52,774 bases of DNA from an uncultured Clostridia bacterium (GTDB lineage: Bacteria > Bacillota > Clostridia > Oscillospirales > Acutalibacteraceae): positions 1 to 52,774 of the forward strand of contig CALEII010000039.1 of assembly GCA_937876205.1 (NCBI GenBank). The letters run 5' to 3'. Below are positions 8,110 through 16,418 of the stretch, one piece after another. How positions within the stretch are numbered: position 1 is the first letter of the stretch; each line of letters begins with the position of its first letter. Under the pieces are notes generated by a model, which made no database searches, was not told the DNA's origin, and worked only from the letters and a program-made list of their open reading frames with translations. A program made the translations under genes and the position numbers.

Positions 8110-8400
8110 TTAAAGCTCGGGAAGTTCGTCTGTATCAAAAATCTGGTTGGAATCACTGCTTGCTTTTGCCGTGGTAGCCGTGCTGTCTACAAGCTCGCCG
8201 AAACCGTAAAGGAATATGCTGAGTGTATAAGCGACAAAGGGTGCTGCAGGAATGAGTAAAAGACTCAATCCGTCTGTTCCGTCAATCATAACAATTGCCG
8301 AAATTATGCCGGCAATTGTTTCGACAATGAAAGATGCAACTGCATATCTTTTTAGTGTTTTGCCGATGTTTTTGAATAAAAATCTTTCCAGTTTTTTCAT
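8110..8400 (-). CDS. Small two-helix membrane protein, unknown function
   Basis: This 96-residue protein has a basic N-terminus (KKLERFLFKNIGKTLKRY), two hydrophobic helices at about residues 20-40 and 46-68 joined by a short acidic turn (DGTDG), and an acidic hydrophilic tail ending DTDELPEL. No domain is recognisable. The gene is first in a two-gene minus-strand unit with the 469-residue membrane protein, suggesting the two products work together in the membrane. The gene diverges from the XRE regulator at 8640. Confidence 0.7.
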   Translation of the reverse strand: MKKLERFLFKNIGKTLKRYAVASFIVETIAGIISAIVMIDGTDGLSLLLIPAAPFVAYTLSIFLYGFGELVDSTATTAKASSDSNQIFDTDELPEL

Positions 8401-8561
8401 AAGTATTACCTCATTTCTTTATTTATCAACACAAAAGTATTGACATATACTGATTCAGACAAATTTTATAGTAAAGGAATAAATTTAATTTCGCAATAGA
8501 AAAGGAACGAAATGCTGTTTTCAGGGAACGAAATTAAAAAAAGTGCAATTTCAGAAATATC

Positions 8562-8603
8562 TTGTCAATAATATTGTAGTCATAATTATGACTATTGTCA
8601 ATA
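8562..8603. promoter_or_regulatory. 18-bp perfect palindrome flanked by direct repeats: candidate operator
   Basis: TAGTCATAATTATGACTA at 8577-8594 is a perfect inverted repeat. The nonamer TTGTCAATA occurs on both sides, at 8562-8570 and 8595-8603, 33 bases apart (about three helical turns). The element lies 36 bases before the start codon of the XRE regulator and within the divergent intergenic region 8401-8639. The symmetry is that of a dimeric repressor site. I infer self-regulation. Confidence 0.5.
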
Positions 8604-8639
8604 CTTAAAATAGTAAGTACCATTATAAATGGTGATAGA

Positions 8640-8840
8640 ATGATAAGGTACGATCCGTTATGGAATACGCTTAAGGACAGGGGTATAAGCACTTATGCCC
8701 TTATTAATACCTATGGAATAAGCAGTGCAACGATTGACCGTATCAGAAAAGGACAGGGTATCACCACGCAGAAAATCAACGACCTTTGCTCAATTCTCAG
8801 TTGCAGAGTTGAAGATGTTATAGTCTTTGTTGAAGATTGA
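8640..8840 (+). CDS. Small XRE-family helix-turn-helix regulator
   Basis: This protein of 66 residues starts at the ATG at 8640, preceded by GGTG 5 bases upstream. It is almost only a DNA-binding domain: the pattern STYALINTYGISSATIDRIR, a linker GQGITTQKIN, and a last helix DLCSILSCRVEDVI match the compact five-helix Cro/C1-type (HTH_26-like) regulators. There is no ligand or dimerisation domain. The perfect palindrome at 8577-8594 lies just upstream and is the likely operator. Its target could be itself and the divergent membrane-protein pair starting at 8400. Confidence 0.82.
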   Translation: MIRYDPLWNTLKDRGISTYALINTYGISSATIDRIRKGQGITTQKINDLCSILSCRVEDVIVFVED

Positions 8841-8860
8841 GGAAAATTTTAAAATACCTA

Positions 8861-8889
8861 TTGACAAACGAGAAAAGATGTTATATAAT
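8861..8889 (+). promoter_or_regulatory. Sigma-A promoter of the infC operon
   Basis: TTGACA (8861-8866) and TATAAT (8884-8889) are separated by exactly 17 bases. The predicted transcript start near 8896 leaves a leader of about 150 bases before infC. Confidence 0.9.
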
Positions 8890-8895
8890 AACCGA

Positions 8896-9034
8896 GCAAA
8901 AACAAAGTAGACACATTATGTGCTCACCTTGCAGACTTCATTCTCGTAAGGTCAATACCGTTCCTGAATTATAAATTCGGGTGTTATTGTATGAGTGCAG
9001 GTGTTTTTACGTCTGCGCTTTGTTTATTATTTTT
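8896..9034 (+). ncRNA. infC operon leader RNA, probable L20-type autoregulatory leader
   Basis: The untranslated leader contains a hairpin CCTGAATT-ATA-AATTCGGG at 8963-8981. A second stem pairs AGTGCAG with CTGCGCT (8994-9019) and is followed by a T-rich run up to the ribosome site. In Firmicutes the infC-rpmI-rplT operon is known to be repressed by L20 binding to such a leader and promoting termination. I see the hairpins and the operon context, but I cannot confirm the L20-binding motif without a covariance search. Confidence 0.55.
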
Positions 9035-9048
9035 GGAGGTGTTTGAAC

Positions 9049-9576
9049 ATCGGTACTAAAGATACTAAGGACGTGCAGCTGAATGAGGATATCCGTGACA
9101 AGGAAATCCGTGTTGTAACTGATGACGGTGAACAGCTCGGCATTATGTCAGCTTCGGATGCACTCAAGATTGCAGCTCAGAAAAACCTTGACCTCGTTAA
9201 GATTGCTCCCATGGCTAAGCCCCCCGTATGCAAGATTATGGACTATGGCAAGTACAGATTCGAGCAGCAGAAGAGAGAAAAGGAAGCTAAGAAGAATCAG
9301 CATCAGATCGATATCAAGGAAGTTCAGCTTTCACTCAATATCGACACGCATGACCTTGAAACAAAGGCCAAGAACGCAAACAAGTTCCTGAAGCAGGGCA
9401 ACAAAGTCAAGGTTGCAATCCGTTTCAGAGGAAGAGAAATGGCTCATCCCGAAAGAGGACTTGAAATTATGGCCAGATTTGCCGAAATGTGCATTGAGAA
9501 CGGTAATATCGAGAAGCCCGCTAAACTTGACGGCAGAACGATGCTTATGTTCCTTGCAGCAAAACCGACCAAATAA
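9049..9576 (+). CDS. infC: Translation initiation factor IF-3, non-canonical ATC start
   Basis: This is a 175-residue IF-3. It binds the 30S subunit and checks start-codon pairing. The N-domain reads LNEDIRDKEIRVV, then the linker, and the C-domain contains VQLSLNIDTHDLETKAKNANKFL and RFRGREMAHPERG, all diagnostic. The ribosome site GGAGGTG (9035-9041) places initiation at ATC 9049 with 9 bases of spacing after GGAGG. An in-frame TTG at 9043 is only 3 bases away, and no ATG fits. A rare start codon on infC is a known device by which IF-3 limits its own synthesis. The gene leads the rpmI-rplT operon and is likely also under L20 control. Confidence 0.93.
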   Translation: MGTKDTKDVQLNEDIRDKEIRVVTDDGEQLGIMSASDALKIAAQKNLDLVKIAPMAKPPVCKIMDYGKYRFEQQKREKEAKKNQHQIDIKEVQLSLNIDTHDLETKAKNANKFLKQGNKVKVAIRFRGREMAHPERGLEIMARFAEMCIENGNIEKPAKLDGRTMLMFLAAKPTK

Positions 9577-9611
9577 ACTAAAATCGTATTAAAAAACAGG
9601 AGGAAATTACT

Positions 9612-9809
9612 ATGCCCAAAATTAAAACAAACAGCGGTGCTAAGAAGCGCTTTAAGCTTTCCAAGACCGGTAAAGTTATCCGTGCTCACGCTTATAAGTC
9701 ACACATCCTCAACAAGAAGACAACAAAGAGAAAAAGAAATCTTCGTCAGACAACTGTTGCTGATAAGACAAACGTAAAGCAGATCAAGAAGCTTATTCCC
9801 TACAAATAA
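9612..9809 (+). CDS. rpmI: 50S ribosomal protein L35
   Basis: This is a 65-residue, highly basic protein starting MPKIKTNSGAKKRFKLSKTG, with the SHILNKKTTKRKRNLR core of L35. It is a structural component of the large ribosomal subunit. It starts 12 bases after an AGGAGG ribosome site and lies between infC and rplT, the universal order in Firmicutes. Length is normal for the family. Confidence 0.98.
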   Translation: MPKIKTNSGAKKRFKLSKTGKVIRAHAYKSHILNKKTTKRKRNLRQTTVADKTNVKQIKKLIPYK

Positions 9810-9834
9810 TTTTTAATTCAGGAGGACACGAAAA

Positions 9835-10191
9835 ATGGCACGTATTAAAGGCGCTACAATGACTCGTAAGAGAAGAAATAAAGTATTAAAGCTTGCTAAG
9901 GGTTATTATGGCTCAAAGTCAAGACTTTTCAAGACTGCTAAGCAGGCAGTTATGAAGTCCGGTAACTATGCTTATGTCGGCAGAAAGCAGAAGAAGAGAA
10001 ACTTCCGCCGTCTGTGGATCACAAGAATTTCAGCAGCTTGCAAGCTCAACGGTATGAACTATTCAACATTTATGAACGGTCTCAACAAGGCAGGTATCAC
10101 TCTCAACAGAAAGATGCTTTCAGAGATTGCTATTGCTGATCCCGCAGCTTTCACAGCTCTTACAGAGCAGGCTAAGGCAGCACTTAAATAA
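9835..10191 (+). CDS. rplT: 50S ribosomal protein L20
   Basis: This 118-residue basic protein begins MARIKGATMTRKRRNKVLKL and has the family segments AKGYYGSKSRLFKTAKQAVMK and RRLWITRISAACKLNGMNYS. It binds 23S rRNA early in 50S assembly and, in Firmicutes, represses its own operon through the infC leader. It is preceded by GGAGG and followed by a strong intrinsic terminator at 10206-10233 that ends the operon. Confidence 0.98.
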   Translation: MARIKGATMTRKRRNKVLKLAKGYYGSKSRLFKTAKQAVMKSGNYAYVGRKQKKRNFRRLWITRISAACKLNGMNYSTFMNGLNKAGITLNRKMLSEIAIADPAAFTALTEQAKAALK

Positions 10192-10205
10192 GCTTGAATT
10201 ATATA

Positions 10206-10233
10206 TGGGAATGCCGAGTGCATTCCCATTTTT
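10206..10233 (+). terminator. Intrinsic terminator of the infC-rpmI-rplT operon
   Basis: TGGGAATGC and GCATTCCCA form a perfect 9-bp stem around a CGAGT loop, followed by TTTTT, 14 bases after the rplT stop. Confidence 0.93.
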
Positions 10234-10267
10234 CCGTTTTTTAAAGAGAGAAATCAAGGTGTGAATT

Positions 10268-11053
10268 ATGCTTAAAATAACAAGCAGAAACAATGAAAAA
10301 ATCAAATTTGCAGCAAAACTCTGCTCAGATGCTTCAGAAAGAAGAAAACAGGGAATGTTTTTTCTTGAGGGGCTTCGTCTGTGCTGCGATGCGGCAGAAA
10401 ACGGCATTGCAGTGTATCAGTTTTTTGTGACTGAGTCAGCAATGCAGCGTTATTCTGCAGAAATAGGCGTTATTCTTGACCTGGCAGAAGAGATTTTCAT
10501 CATTACAGATGAAATTGCGTCTAAAATTTCTGACACAAAAAACACTCAGGGTGTATTTTGTGTGTGCAAAACACTTGACAAATTCTCTAATATAGATAAA
10601 ATAAACTATAATGGTATATATATTGCCATGGAGAATATCCAGACACCTGATAATCTCGGCGCCGCTGCAAGAACTGCTGAGGCTCTGGGGCTTGACGGTA
10701 TGATAGTCTGTGGCGGATGCGATATTTATAACCCAAAGGCACTAAGGGCGTCTATGGGCTCATTGTTGCGTCTTGATGTTTTTTCTGTTCCCGATATGCC
10801 GTCATTTCTTGATAAGTGCAATGCAAACGGGATGAATACCTATGCCGCAGTGCCTGACAGTGAGGCTTTGCCCGTGACAGAAATGGATAAGTCAAAGGGA
10901 ATTGTCTGTGTTGTGGGTAATGAGGGTAACGGTCTTACAGAGAAAACTATCTCATCCTGTGGCAGAGCAATTACCATTCCTATGAAGGGCAGAGCAGAAT
11001 CGCTCAATGCTGCAGCAGCAGCCTGTATGATTATGTGGGAGATGGTCAGATGA
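10268..11053 (+). CDS. SpoU/TrmH-family RNA 2'-O-methyltransferase
   Basis: This 261-residue protein has an N-terminal substrate-binding region (residues 1 to about 105) and a SPOUT methyltransferase domain. The three SPOUT motifs are visible: NIQTPDNLGAAARTAEALG near 123-141, VVGNEGNGL near 216-224, and the C-terminal IPMKGRAESLNAAAAACMI. The family uses SAM to methylate ribose 2'-OH in rRNA or tRNA; the exact target nucleotide is unknown here. The stop overlaps the dprA start in ATGA form, so the genes are coupled. It follows the rplT terminator and has an AAGGTG ribosome site. Confidence 0.92.
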   Translation: MLKITSRNNEKIKFAAKLCSDASERRKQGMFFLEGLRLCCDAAENGIAVYQFFVTESAMQRYSAEIGVILDLAEEIFIITDEIASKISDTKNTQGVFCVCKTLDKFSNIDKINYNGIYIAMENIQTPDNLGAAARTAEALGLDGMIVCGGCDIYNPKALRASMGSLLRLDVFSVPDMPSFLDKCNANGMNTYAAVPDSEALPVTEMDKSKGIVCVVGNEGNGLTEKTISSCGRAITIPMKGRAESLNAAAAACMIMWEMVR

Positions 11054-12285
11054 GTTGCCCCGTTGAATACTGGATATGGTTGCAACGTACCCTCGGTTCA
11101 GGCAGAGATGTTGATGAACTGATATCATTCTTCCGCAGTCCGGAAAAAATATATGAGGCAGGCAGACAGGACATTGTTGAGTCAGGGCTTGTCAATAAGA
11201 AAACTGCAGATGCACTTGCAAAATACAGTCCGTCTGAGTCGTATAATGTTATAAGACAGTGCGAAGCCAACGGCTGGCATATAATAGCCTATGACGATGA
11301 GCGTTATCCTCAAAGGCTGAAAAAGATAAAGAACACTCCTGTTGTTCTGTATGTGTGCGGCGATACGGAAATTCTCAGAAGTGAGTTTATGGTGGGTATT
11401 GTCGGCACAAGAGATGCGTCAGAAAACGGCATAAATGCTGCTTGCAATATTGCAGATGCTCTTGCAAAGGTCGGTGCGGTTGTGGTAAGCGGCGGTGCAC
11501 TCGGAATTGATAAGGCGGCACATATTGCTGCAATGGATGCAGGCGGAAAGACTATTGCATTTCTCGGCAGCGGTCTGGGAAGCAATTATCTTGCCGAAAA
11601 CAGAAAGATGCGTGAACGTATAGCTCAGAACGGTGCTCTTGTAAGTGAATTTCTGCCGTTTACAGATCCGAGCAGATTTACATTCCCCGTCAGAAACAGA
11701 CTAATTTCAGGCATAAGCAACGGTGTTGTGGTTGTTGAAGCAGGTGAGAAAAGCGGCTCAATAATCACTGCTGATTATGCCCGTAAACAGGGTAAAGACC
11801 TGTTTGCAGTGCCGGGTGAGATTTATAACAGAAATCACGCCGGTACAAATATGCTTATAAGCACGGGTGCTGTCCCCGTGTTCGGTGTCAGTGACATCAT
11901 TAACTATTACAACGATGTCATCCGTCAGATAAATTCAGGTATTCTTCCTGAGTATAAAGAAATCACATACGCACCGAAAAAAGAAAACAGAACAGAAGAA
12001 AGGCAGCTGACCTGGCAGGAGACACAGAAAAACGTCTGTCCGGCAGTCAGCGGTAAGGAAAAGGATTCCGGTAAGATTGCAGAAAAAGCTCAGCTTCCGG
12101 AATATGCAACCGAAAATGCAGCAAAACTATATGGGATAATGACAACTGAAGCAAAGACTGCTGATGAATATGTTTTTGCAACAGGTCTTACGGTTGCAGA
12201 GGTGCTTTCGGCATTGACAGAGCTGGAGATTTATTCTCTTGTGTCAATGCAAAGCGGAAAAAGATACGGATTGAAAAACAATTAA
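11050..12285 (+). CDS. dprA: DNA processing protein DprA
   Basis: This protein of 411 residues protects incoming single-stranded DNA and loads RecA during transformation. The N-terminal helical region (1 to about 80) is followed by the Rossmann-like DprA domain: VGIVGTRDASENG, VVSGGALGIDKAAHIAA, SEFLPFTDPSRFTFPVRNR and EAGEKSGSIITADYA. The C-terminal ~65 residues form a winged-helix DprA_WH domain. I chose the ATG at 11050, which overlaps the stop of the upstream methylase in ATGA. A variable charged linker of about 60 residues (near 300-350) separates the two domains. The gene sits next to topA, its common neighbour in Firmicutes. Confidence 0.95.
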   Translation: MSCPVEYWIWLQRTLGSGRDVDELISFFRSPEKIYEAGRQDIVESGLVNKKTADALAKYSPSESYNVIRQCEANGWHIIAYDDERYPQRLKKIKNTPVVLYVCGDTEILRSEFMVGIVGTRDASENGINAACNIADALAKVGAVVVSGGALGIDKAAHIAAMDAGGKTIAFLGSGLGSNYLAENRKMRERIAQNGALVSEFLPFTDPSRFTFPVRNRLISGISNGVVVVEAGEKSGSIITADYARKQGKDLFAVPGEIYNRNHAGTNMLISTGAVPVFGVSDIINYYNDVIRQINSGILPEYKEITYAPKKENRTEERQLTWQETQKNVCPAVSGKEKDSGKIAEKAQLPEYATENAAKLYGIMTTEAKTADEYVFATGLTVAEVLSALTELEIYSLVSMQSGKRYGLKNN

Positions 12286-12309
12286 AAATTTATATATAGG
12301 ATTGATGGT

Positions 12310-14433
12310 ATGTCAAAGTTAGTTATCGTTGAGTCACCGACCAAGGCCGGCACAATAAAAAAATATCTCGGCAAAGGCTATGAGGTAAAGGCATCAATGG
12401 GTCACGTAAGAGACCTTTATGCTTCAAAGCTCAGTGTTGATGTTGCCCATGACTTTGCCCCCAAATATGTTACAATCAAGGGAAAGGAGAAGCTCGTCAA
12501 GGAACTTACGGCACTTGCCGAAAAGAGTGACGAAGTGTACCTCGCAACTGACCCGGACCGTGAAGGTGAAGCCATATCATGGCATCTTGCAACAATTCTC
12601 GGTCTTGACCTTGATAAAACAAAAAGAGTAAAGTTCAATGAAATCAATAAGACAAGTGTTCAGAACGGTATGGCAAATCCGTCAAAAATAGATATGGACC
12701 TTGTCAATGCACAGCAGGCAAGAAGAATTCTTGACAGACTTGTGGGCTACAGACTCAGTCCCTTTATTTCACAGAAAATCAGACGTGGTCTTTCTGCAGG
12801 CCGTGTACAGAGTGTTGCTGTACGTCTTATTGTTGACAGGGAAGAGGAAATCAACGCCTTTGTTCCCGAAGAATACTGGACAATTACAGCAAAGCTCAAT
12901 CCTCCGCACTCAAGAAAGGTGTTCAAGGCAGCCTTTGTGGGCGATGAAAACGGAAAGGTTAAAATAGAGAACAAAGAGCAGTCAGATTCATATGTAAGCC
13001 GTCTTGACGGTGCGGTCTACACTGTTGACAGTGTGAAAAAAGGCGTAAGAAAGAAACAGCCTATGCCGCCGTTCATCACATCCACCCTTCAGCAGGATGC
13101 TTCTCACAGACTCGGCTTTACATCAAAGCGTACAATGAAAATTGCACAGGAGCTTTATGAAGGTATTGATGTTCCCGGTTACGGCTCAATAGGTCTTATC
13201 ACATATATGAGAACTGACTCACTTCGTATTTCAGAGGAGTCAAGAGCTGCAGGTAATGAATATATCAGAAACACATTCGGTGAAAAATATCTTCCCGAAA
13301 AGCCCAGATATTTCAAAACAAAGGGCAGAAGTCAGGACGGTCACGAGGCTATAAGACCTACAGTGCCCGAGCTCACTCCCGATAAGGCAAAGGGTGCACT
13401 TACATCAGAGCAGTATAAGCTCTACGACCTTATCTGGAAGCGTTTTATGGCAAGCCTTATGGCAAATTGCCTTCAGGATACCGTAAAGGTTGAGATAAAA
13501 GCAGAAAGACCCGGTGAAGATGGCTGGTGTCTCTTTACAACAAGCGGTTATTCCGTTAAGTTTGACGGCTTTACCGTTCTTTATCAGACCGTTACCGAAG
13601 AAGAGGAAGAAAATGAAAGCAATATGCCTGAGCTGCATAAGGGTGACATTCTCAAGTTCAGAGAGCTGGTTCCCGAACAGCATTTTACTCAGCCTCCCGC
13701 ACGCTATACAGAGGCATCACTTATAAAAATGCTTGAAGAAACAGGTGTCGGCAGACCCAGTACCTATGCAACAATTATTTCAACAATCACTTCAAAGGAT
13801 TATGTTGTAAGAGAGCGTAAACAGCTCAAACCCACTGAGCTCGGTGTTGCAACAACAAAGCTTCTTAAAGAGCAATTCCCCAAGATTGTAAACACAAAGT
13901 TTACTGCAGGTATGGAGCTAAATCTTGACGATGTTGAAGCAGGTCAGCTTGATTATATTGCAATGCTTCACGAATTTTATGATGAATTCGAAGCAACACT
14001 TGCAAAAGCTAAAGATGCAATGCAGGGTGTCAAAATTCAGCTTGAAGAAGACAAGACAGATATTCCCTGCGAAAAGTGCGGCAGGAATATGATTATAAAG
14101 GTCGGCAGATTCGGCAAATTCCTTGCCTGTCCCGGTTATCCTGATTGCAAGACAACAAAGCCTTATGTTGAGCAGACTCAGGGTAAATGCCCCGTCTGCG
14201 GCGGTGAGGTTATAGGTAAGAAGTCAAAAAGAGGTTACACTTTCTACGGTTGCGGCAATTATCCCGATTGTAATTTTATGACCTGGGATGTTCCTACCTC
14301 TGATGCCTGCCCTGAGTGCGGCAAGACTCTTTTCAAGGCAAGAGGCGGCGTTATAAAATGCCACGCAGAGGGCTGCGGATACGAGCAGAAAGTGTCCAGA
14401 AGCAAGAAAAATACGGAGAATGATGATGAGTAA
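12310..14433 (+). CDS. topA: DNA topoisomerase I (type IA)
   Basis: This protein has 707 residues. The Toprim domain begins LVIVESPTKAGTIKKYLG and includes DPDREGEAISWHL. The catalytic tyrosine is Tyr299 in LITYMRTDS. The C-terminus carries three zinc ribbons: CEKCG...CPGYPDC, CPVCG...CGNYPDC and CPECG...CHAEGCG. The enzyme relaxes negative supercoils by cutting one strand through a 5'-phosphotyrosine link. Length and domain order are normal for Firmicutes. Its last codons overlap the start of trmFO by 8 bases, a typical topA-trmFO pair. Confidence 0.98.
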   Translation: MSKLVIVESPTKAGTIKKYLGKGYEVKASMGHVRDLYASKLSVDVAHDFAPKYVTIKGKEKLVKELTALAEKSDEVYLATDPDREGEAISWHLATILGLDLDKTKRVKFNEINKTSVQNGMANPSKIDMDLVNAQQARRILDRLVGYRLSPFISQKIRRGLSAGRVQSVAVRLIVDREEEINAFVPEEYWTITAKLNPPHSRKVFKAAFVGDENGKVKIENKEQSDSYVSRLDGAVYTVDSVKKGVRKKQPMPPFITSTLQQDASHRLGFTSKRTMKIAQELYEGIDVPGYGSIGLITYMRTDSLRISEESRAAGNEYIRNTFGEKYLPEKPRYFKTKGRSQDGHEAIRPTVPELTPDKAKGALTSEQYKLYDLIWKRFMASLMANCLQDTVKVEIKAERPGEDGWCLFTTSGYSVKFDGFTVLYQTVTEEEEENESNMPELHKGDILKFRELVPEQHFTQPPARYTEASLIKMLEETGVGRPSTYATIISTITSKDYVVRERKQLKPTELGVATTKLLKEQFPKIVNTKFTAGMELNLDDVEAGQLDYIAMLHEFYDEFEATLAKAKDAMQGVKIQLEEDKTDIPCEKCGRNMIIKVGRFGKFLACPGYPDCKTTKPYVEQTQGKCPVCGGEVIGKKSKRGYTFYGCGNYPDCNFMTWDVPTSDACPECGKTLFKARGGVIKCHAEGCGYEQKVSRSKKNTENDDE

Positions 14434-15733
14434 GGCGGCAGTAATCGGCGGCGGCTTTGCAGGTGTTGAGTGTGCAAATCAGCTTGCAAAAAGAGGCATT
14501 GAAGTTGATCTCTTTGAGATGAAGCCCGTGAGATTTTCACCTGCGCACAAGTCAGATAAGCTTTGTGAGCTTGTCTGTTCAAATTCCTTTAAGGCTATCA
14601 GAACTGAGTCTGCCGCAGGTCTTCTTAAAGCAGAGATGAAAATGCTCGGCAGTGTCTGTGTTGAGTGTGCAGAAAAATCTGCAGTGCCTGCCGGCGGTGC
14701 ACTTGCCGTTGACAGAGATGTTTTTGCATCACTTGTCACTGAAGCTACTGAAAATAATGAGCTGATCAATGTTATAAGACAGGAGATAACAGAAATCCCC
14801 GAGGGATACGATGCGGTTGTTATTGCTGCAGGTCCTCTTGTTTCAGACGCTCTTGCCGAGAGCATAAAAAAGCTTACAGGCAATTCATTCCTAAGCTTTT
14901 TTGATGCTGCGGCTCCCGTGGTTGAAGCAGACAGTATTGATATGGACAGTGCTTTCTGTCAGTCAAGATACGACAGAGGCGGCGAGGACGATTATGTAAA
15001 CTGTCCTATGAACAAAGAAGAATATGAGGCTTTTTATGAGGCCCTTGTGAATGCAGAAATTGCAGAGCTTCACGAGTTTGATAAAAAGCATGTATATGAA
15101 GGCTGTATGCCCATTGAGATAATGGCAAAAAGAGGCGCAGACACAATACGTTTCGGTCCTCTCAAGCCGGTAGGTCTCCGTGACCCGAAGACAGGTCACA
15201 GACCCTGGGCAGTTCTGCAGCTGAGAAAAGAAAACAGAGAAGGCTCAATGTATAACCTTGTGGGCTTTCAGACAAATCTGAAATTCCCTGAGCAGAAACG
15301 TGTTTTCTCAATGATTCCTGCATTGAAAGATGCTGAATTTGTAAGATACGGTGTTATGCACAGAAATACATTTCTCGATTCGCCGAGACTTCTTAACGGT
15401 GATTTTTCAATGAAGCAGCATCCCGTAATATTTTTTGCCGGTCAGATTACCGGTGTTGAAGGGTATATGGAATCGGCTGCCTCGGGAATTATGGCAGGTA
15501 TAAATGCCGCAAGAAGAATTCAGGGGAAAGATACAATTATTCTTCCTCAGGAAAATATGATAGGTGCTTTATCACGCTACATAAGTGATGAATTCGTGAC
15601 AAATTTCCAGCCGATGGGAGCATCTTTCGGTTTGTTGCCTTCGCTCCCTGAAAAAATAAGAGACAAAAAAGAGCGTTACTCGGCTCTGGCAAAAAGAAGC
15701 ATTGAAATGCTACAAAAGACAGTGATTGATTGA
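14426..15733 (+). CDS. trmFO: Folate-dependent tRNA (uracil-54-C5)-methyltransferase TrmFO
   Basis: This 435-residue flavoenzyme has an FAD-binding GGGFAGVECA motif within the first 15 residues, ELVCSNSFKAIRTESAAGLLK, GGALAVDRDVF, and the diagnostic block MPIEIMAKRGADTIRFGPLKPVGL. It uses methylenetetrahydrofolate and FADH2 to make ribothymidine 54 in tRNA. Three consecutive ATGs occur at 14420, 14423 and 14426. The GGAG at 14415-14418 gives suitable spacing (7 bases) only for the third. The gene overlaps the end of topA. Both strand and order match the usual topA-trmFO pair of Firmicutes. Confidence 0.96.
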   Translation: MSKAAVIGGGFAGVECANQLAKRGIEVDLFEMKPVRFSPAHKSDKLCELVCSNSFKAIRTESAAGLLKAEMKMLGSVCVECAEKSAVPAGGALAVDRDVFASLVTEATENNELINVIRQEITEIPEGYDAVVIAAGPLVSDALAESIKKLTGNSFLSFFDAAAPVVEADSIDMDSAFCQSRYDRGGEDDYVNCPMNKEEYEAFYEALVNAEIAELHEFDKKHVYEGCMPIEIMAKRGADTIRFGPLKPVGLRDPKTGHRPWAVLQLRKENREGSMYNLVGFQTNLKFPEQKRVFSMIPALKDAEFVRYGVMHRNTFLDSPRLLNGDFSMKQHPVIFFAGQITGVEGYMESAASGIMAGINAARRIQGKDTIILPQENMIGALSRYISDEFVTNFQPMGASFGLLPSLPEKIRDKKERYSALAKRSIEMLQKTVID

Positions 15734-15743
15734 AGATGATAAA

Positions 15744-16418
15744 ATGAATGTATTTGAAAATATTATCGGATATGAATTCAGCAATAAAAAGCTTTTGCAG
15801 ACTGCATTGACTCATTCATCTTATGCAAATGAGATAAGCGGCAGGCATGAGCACAATGAGCGACTTGAATTTCTCGGTGACTCTGTGCTCGGTATGATAA
15901 CTGCAGAGTATTTTTTTAAGAATCATCCCGAAATGCCTGAAGGTAAGCTCACAAAAATAAGAGCAGCAATGGTCTGTGAAAAGTCACTTTACCGTTTTGC
16001 TCAGAGTATAAAGCTCGGTGAGTTTATGTATATGGGCAAGGGTGAAGTGAATACTGGAGGCAGAAACAGACCTTCAATTCTCGCAGATGCCTTTGAGTCA
16101 CTTATTGCCGCAATTTATCTTGATGCAGGCTTTGAGGAGGCAAAGAGATTTGTTCTCGGCTTCATAACAAATGCAGAGATTGAAGAGCCGTCAATATCCG
16201 ATTATAAGACAGCTTTGCAGGAGATTGTTCAGAGAAGCCCCGGTGAACTGCTTGAATATTTTATGGCAGGTGAGTCAGGGCCGGACCATTGCAAGACATT
16301 TATTGTTGAGGTTAAGCTTAACAGTAATGTCATAGGCACCGGTGAGGGCAGAAGCAAGAAGCAGGCTGAGCAGATGGCTGCAAAAGAAGCCCTCCGTCTT
16401 ATGGGCGTGAAGGTATGA
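15744..16418 (+). CDS. rnc: Ribonuclease III
   Basis: This protein has 224 residues from the ATG at 15744; a TTG at 15726 inside trmFO is a less likely start. The catalytic signature ERLEFLGDSVL lies near residues 37-47, and the second metal-binding segment DAFESLIAAIYLDAGFE follows at about 112-128. The C-terminal ~70 residues form a double-stranded RNA binding domain ending EGRSKKQAEQMAAKEALRLM. It cleaves double-stranded RNA in rRNA maturation and decay. The stop overlaps the next gene's start by 4 bases (ATGA). The order rnc-radical SAM-smc-ftsY is a standard Firmicutes cluster. Confidence 0.97.
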   Translation: MNVFENIIGYEFSNKKLLQTALTHSSYANEISGRHEHNERLEFLGDSVLGMITAEYFFKNHPEMPEGKLTKIRAAMVCEKSLYRFAQSIKLGEFMYMGKGEVNTGGRNRPSILADAFESLIAAIYLDAGFEEAKRFVLGFITNAEIEEPSISDYKTALQEIVQRSPGELLEYFMAGESGPDHCKTFIVEVKLNSNVIGTGEGRSKKQAEQMAAKEALRLMGVKV

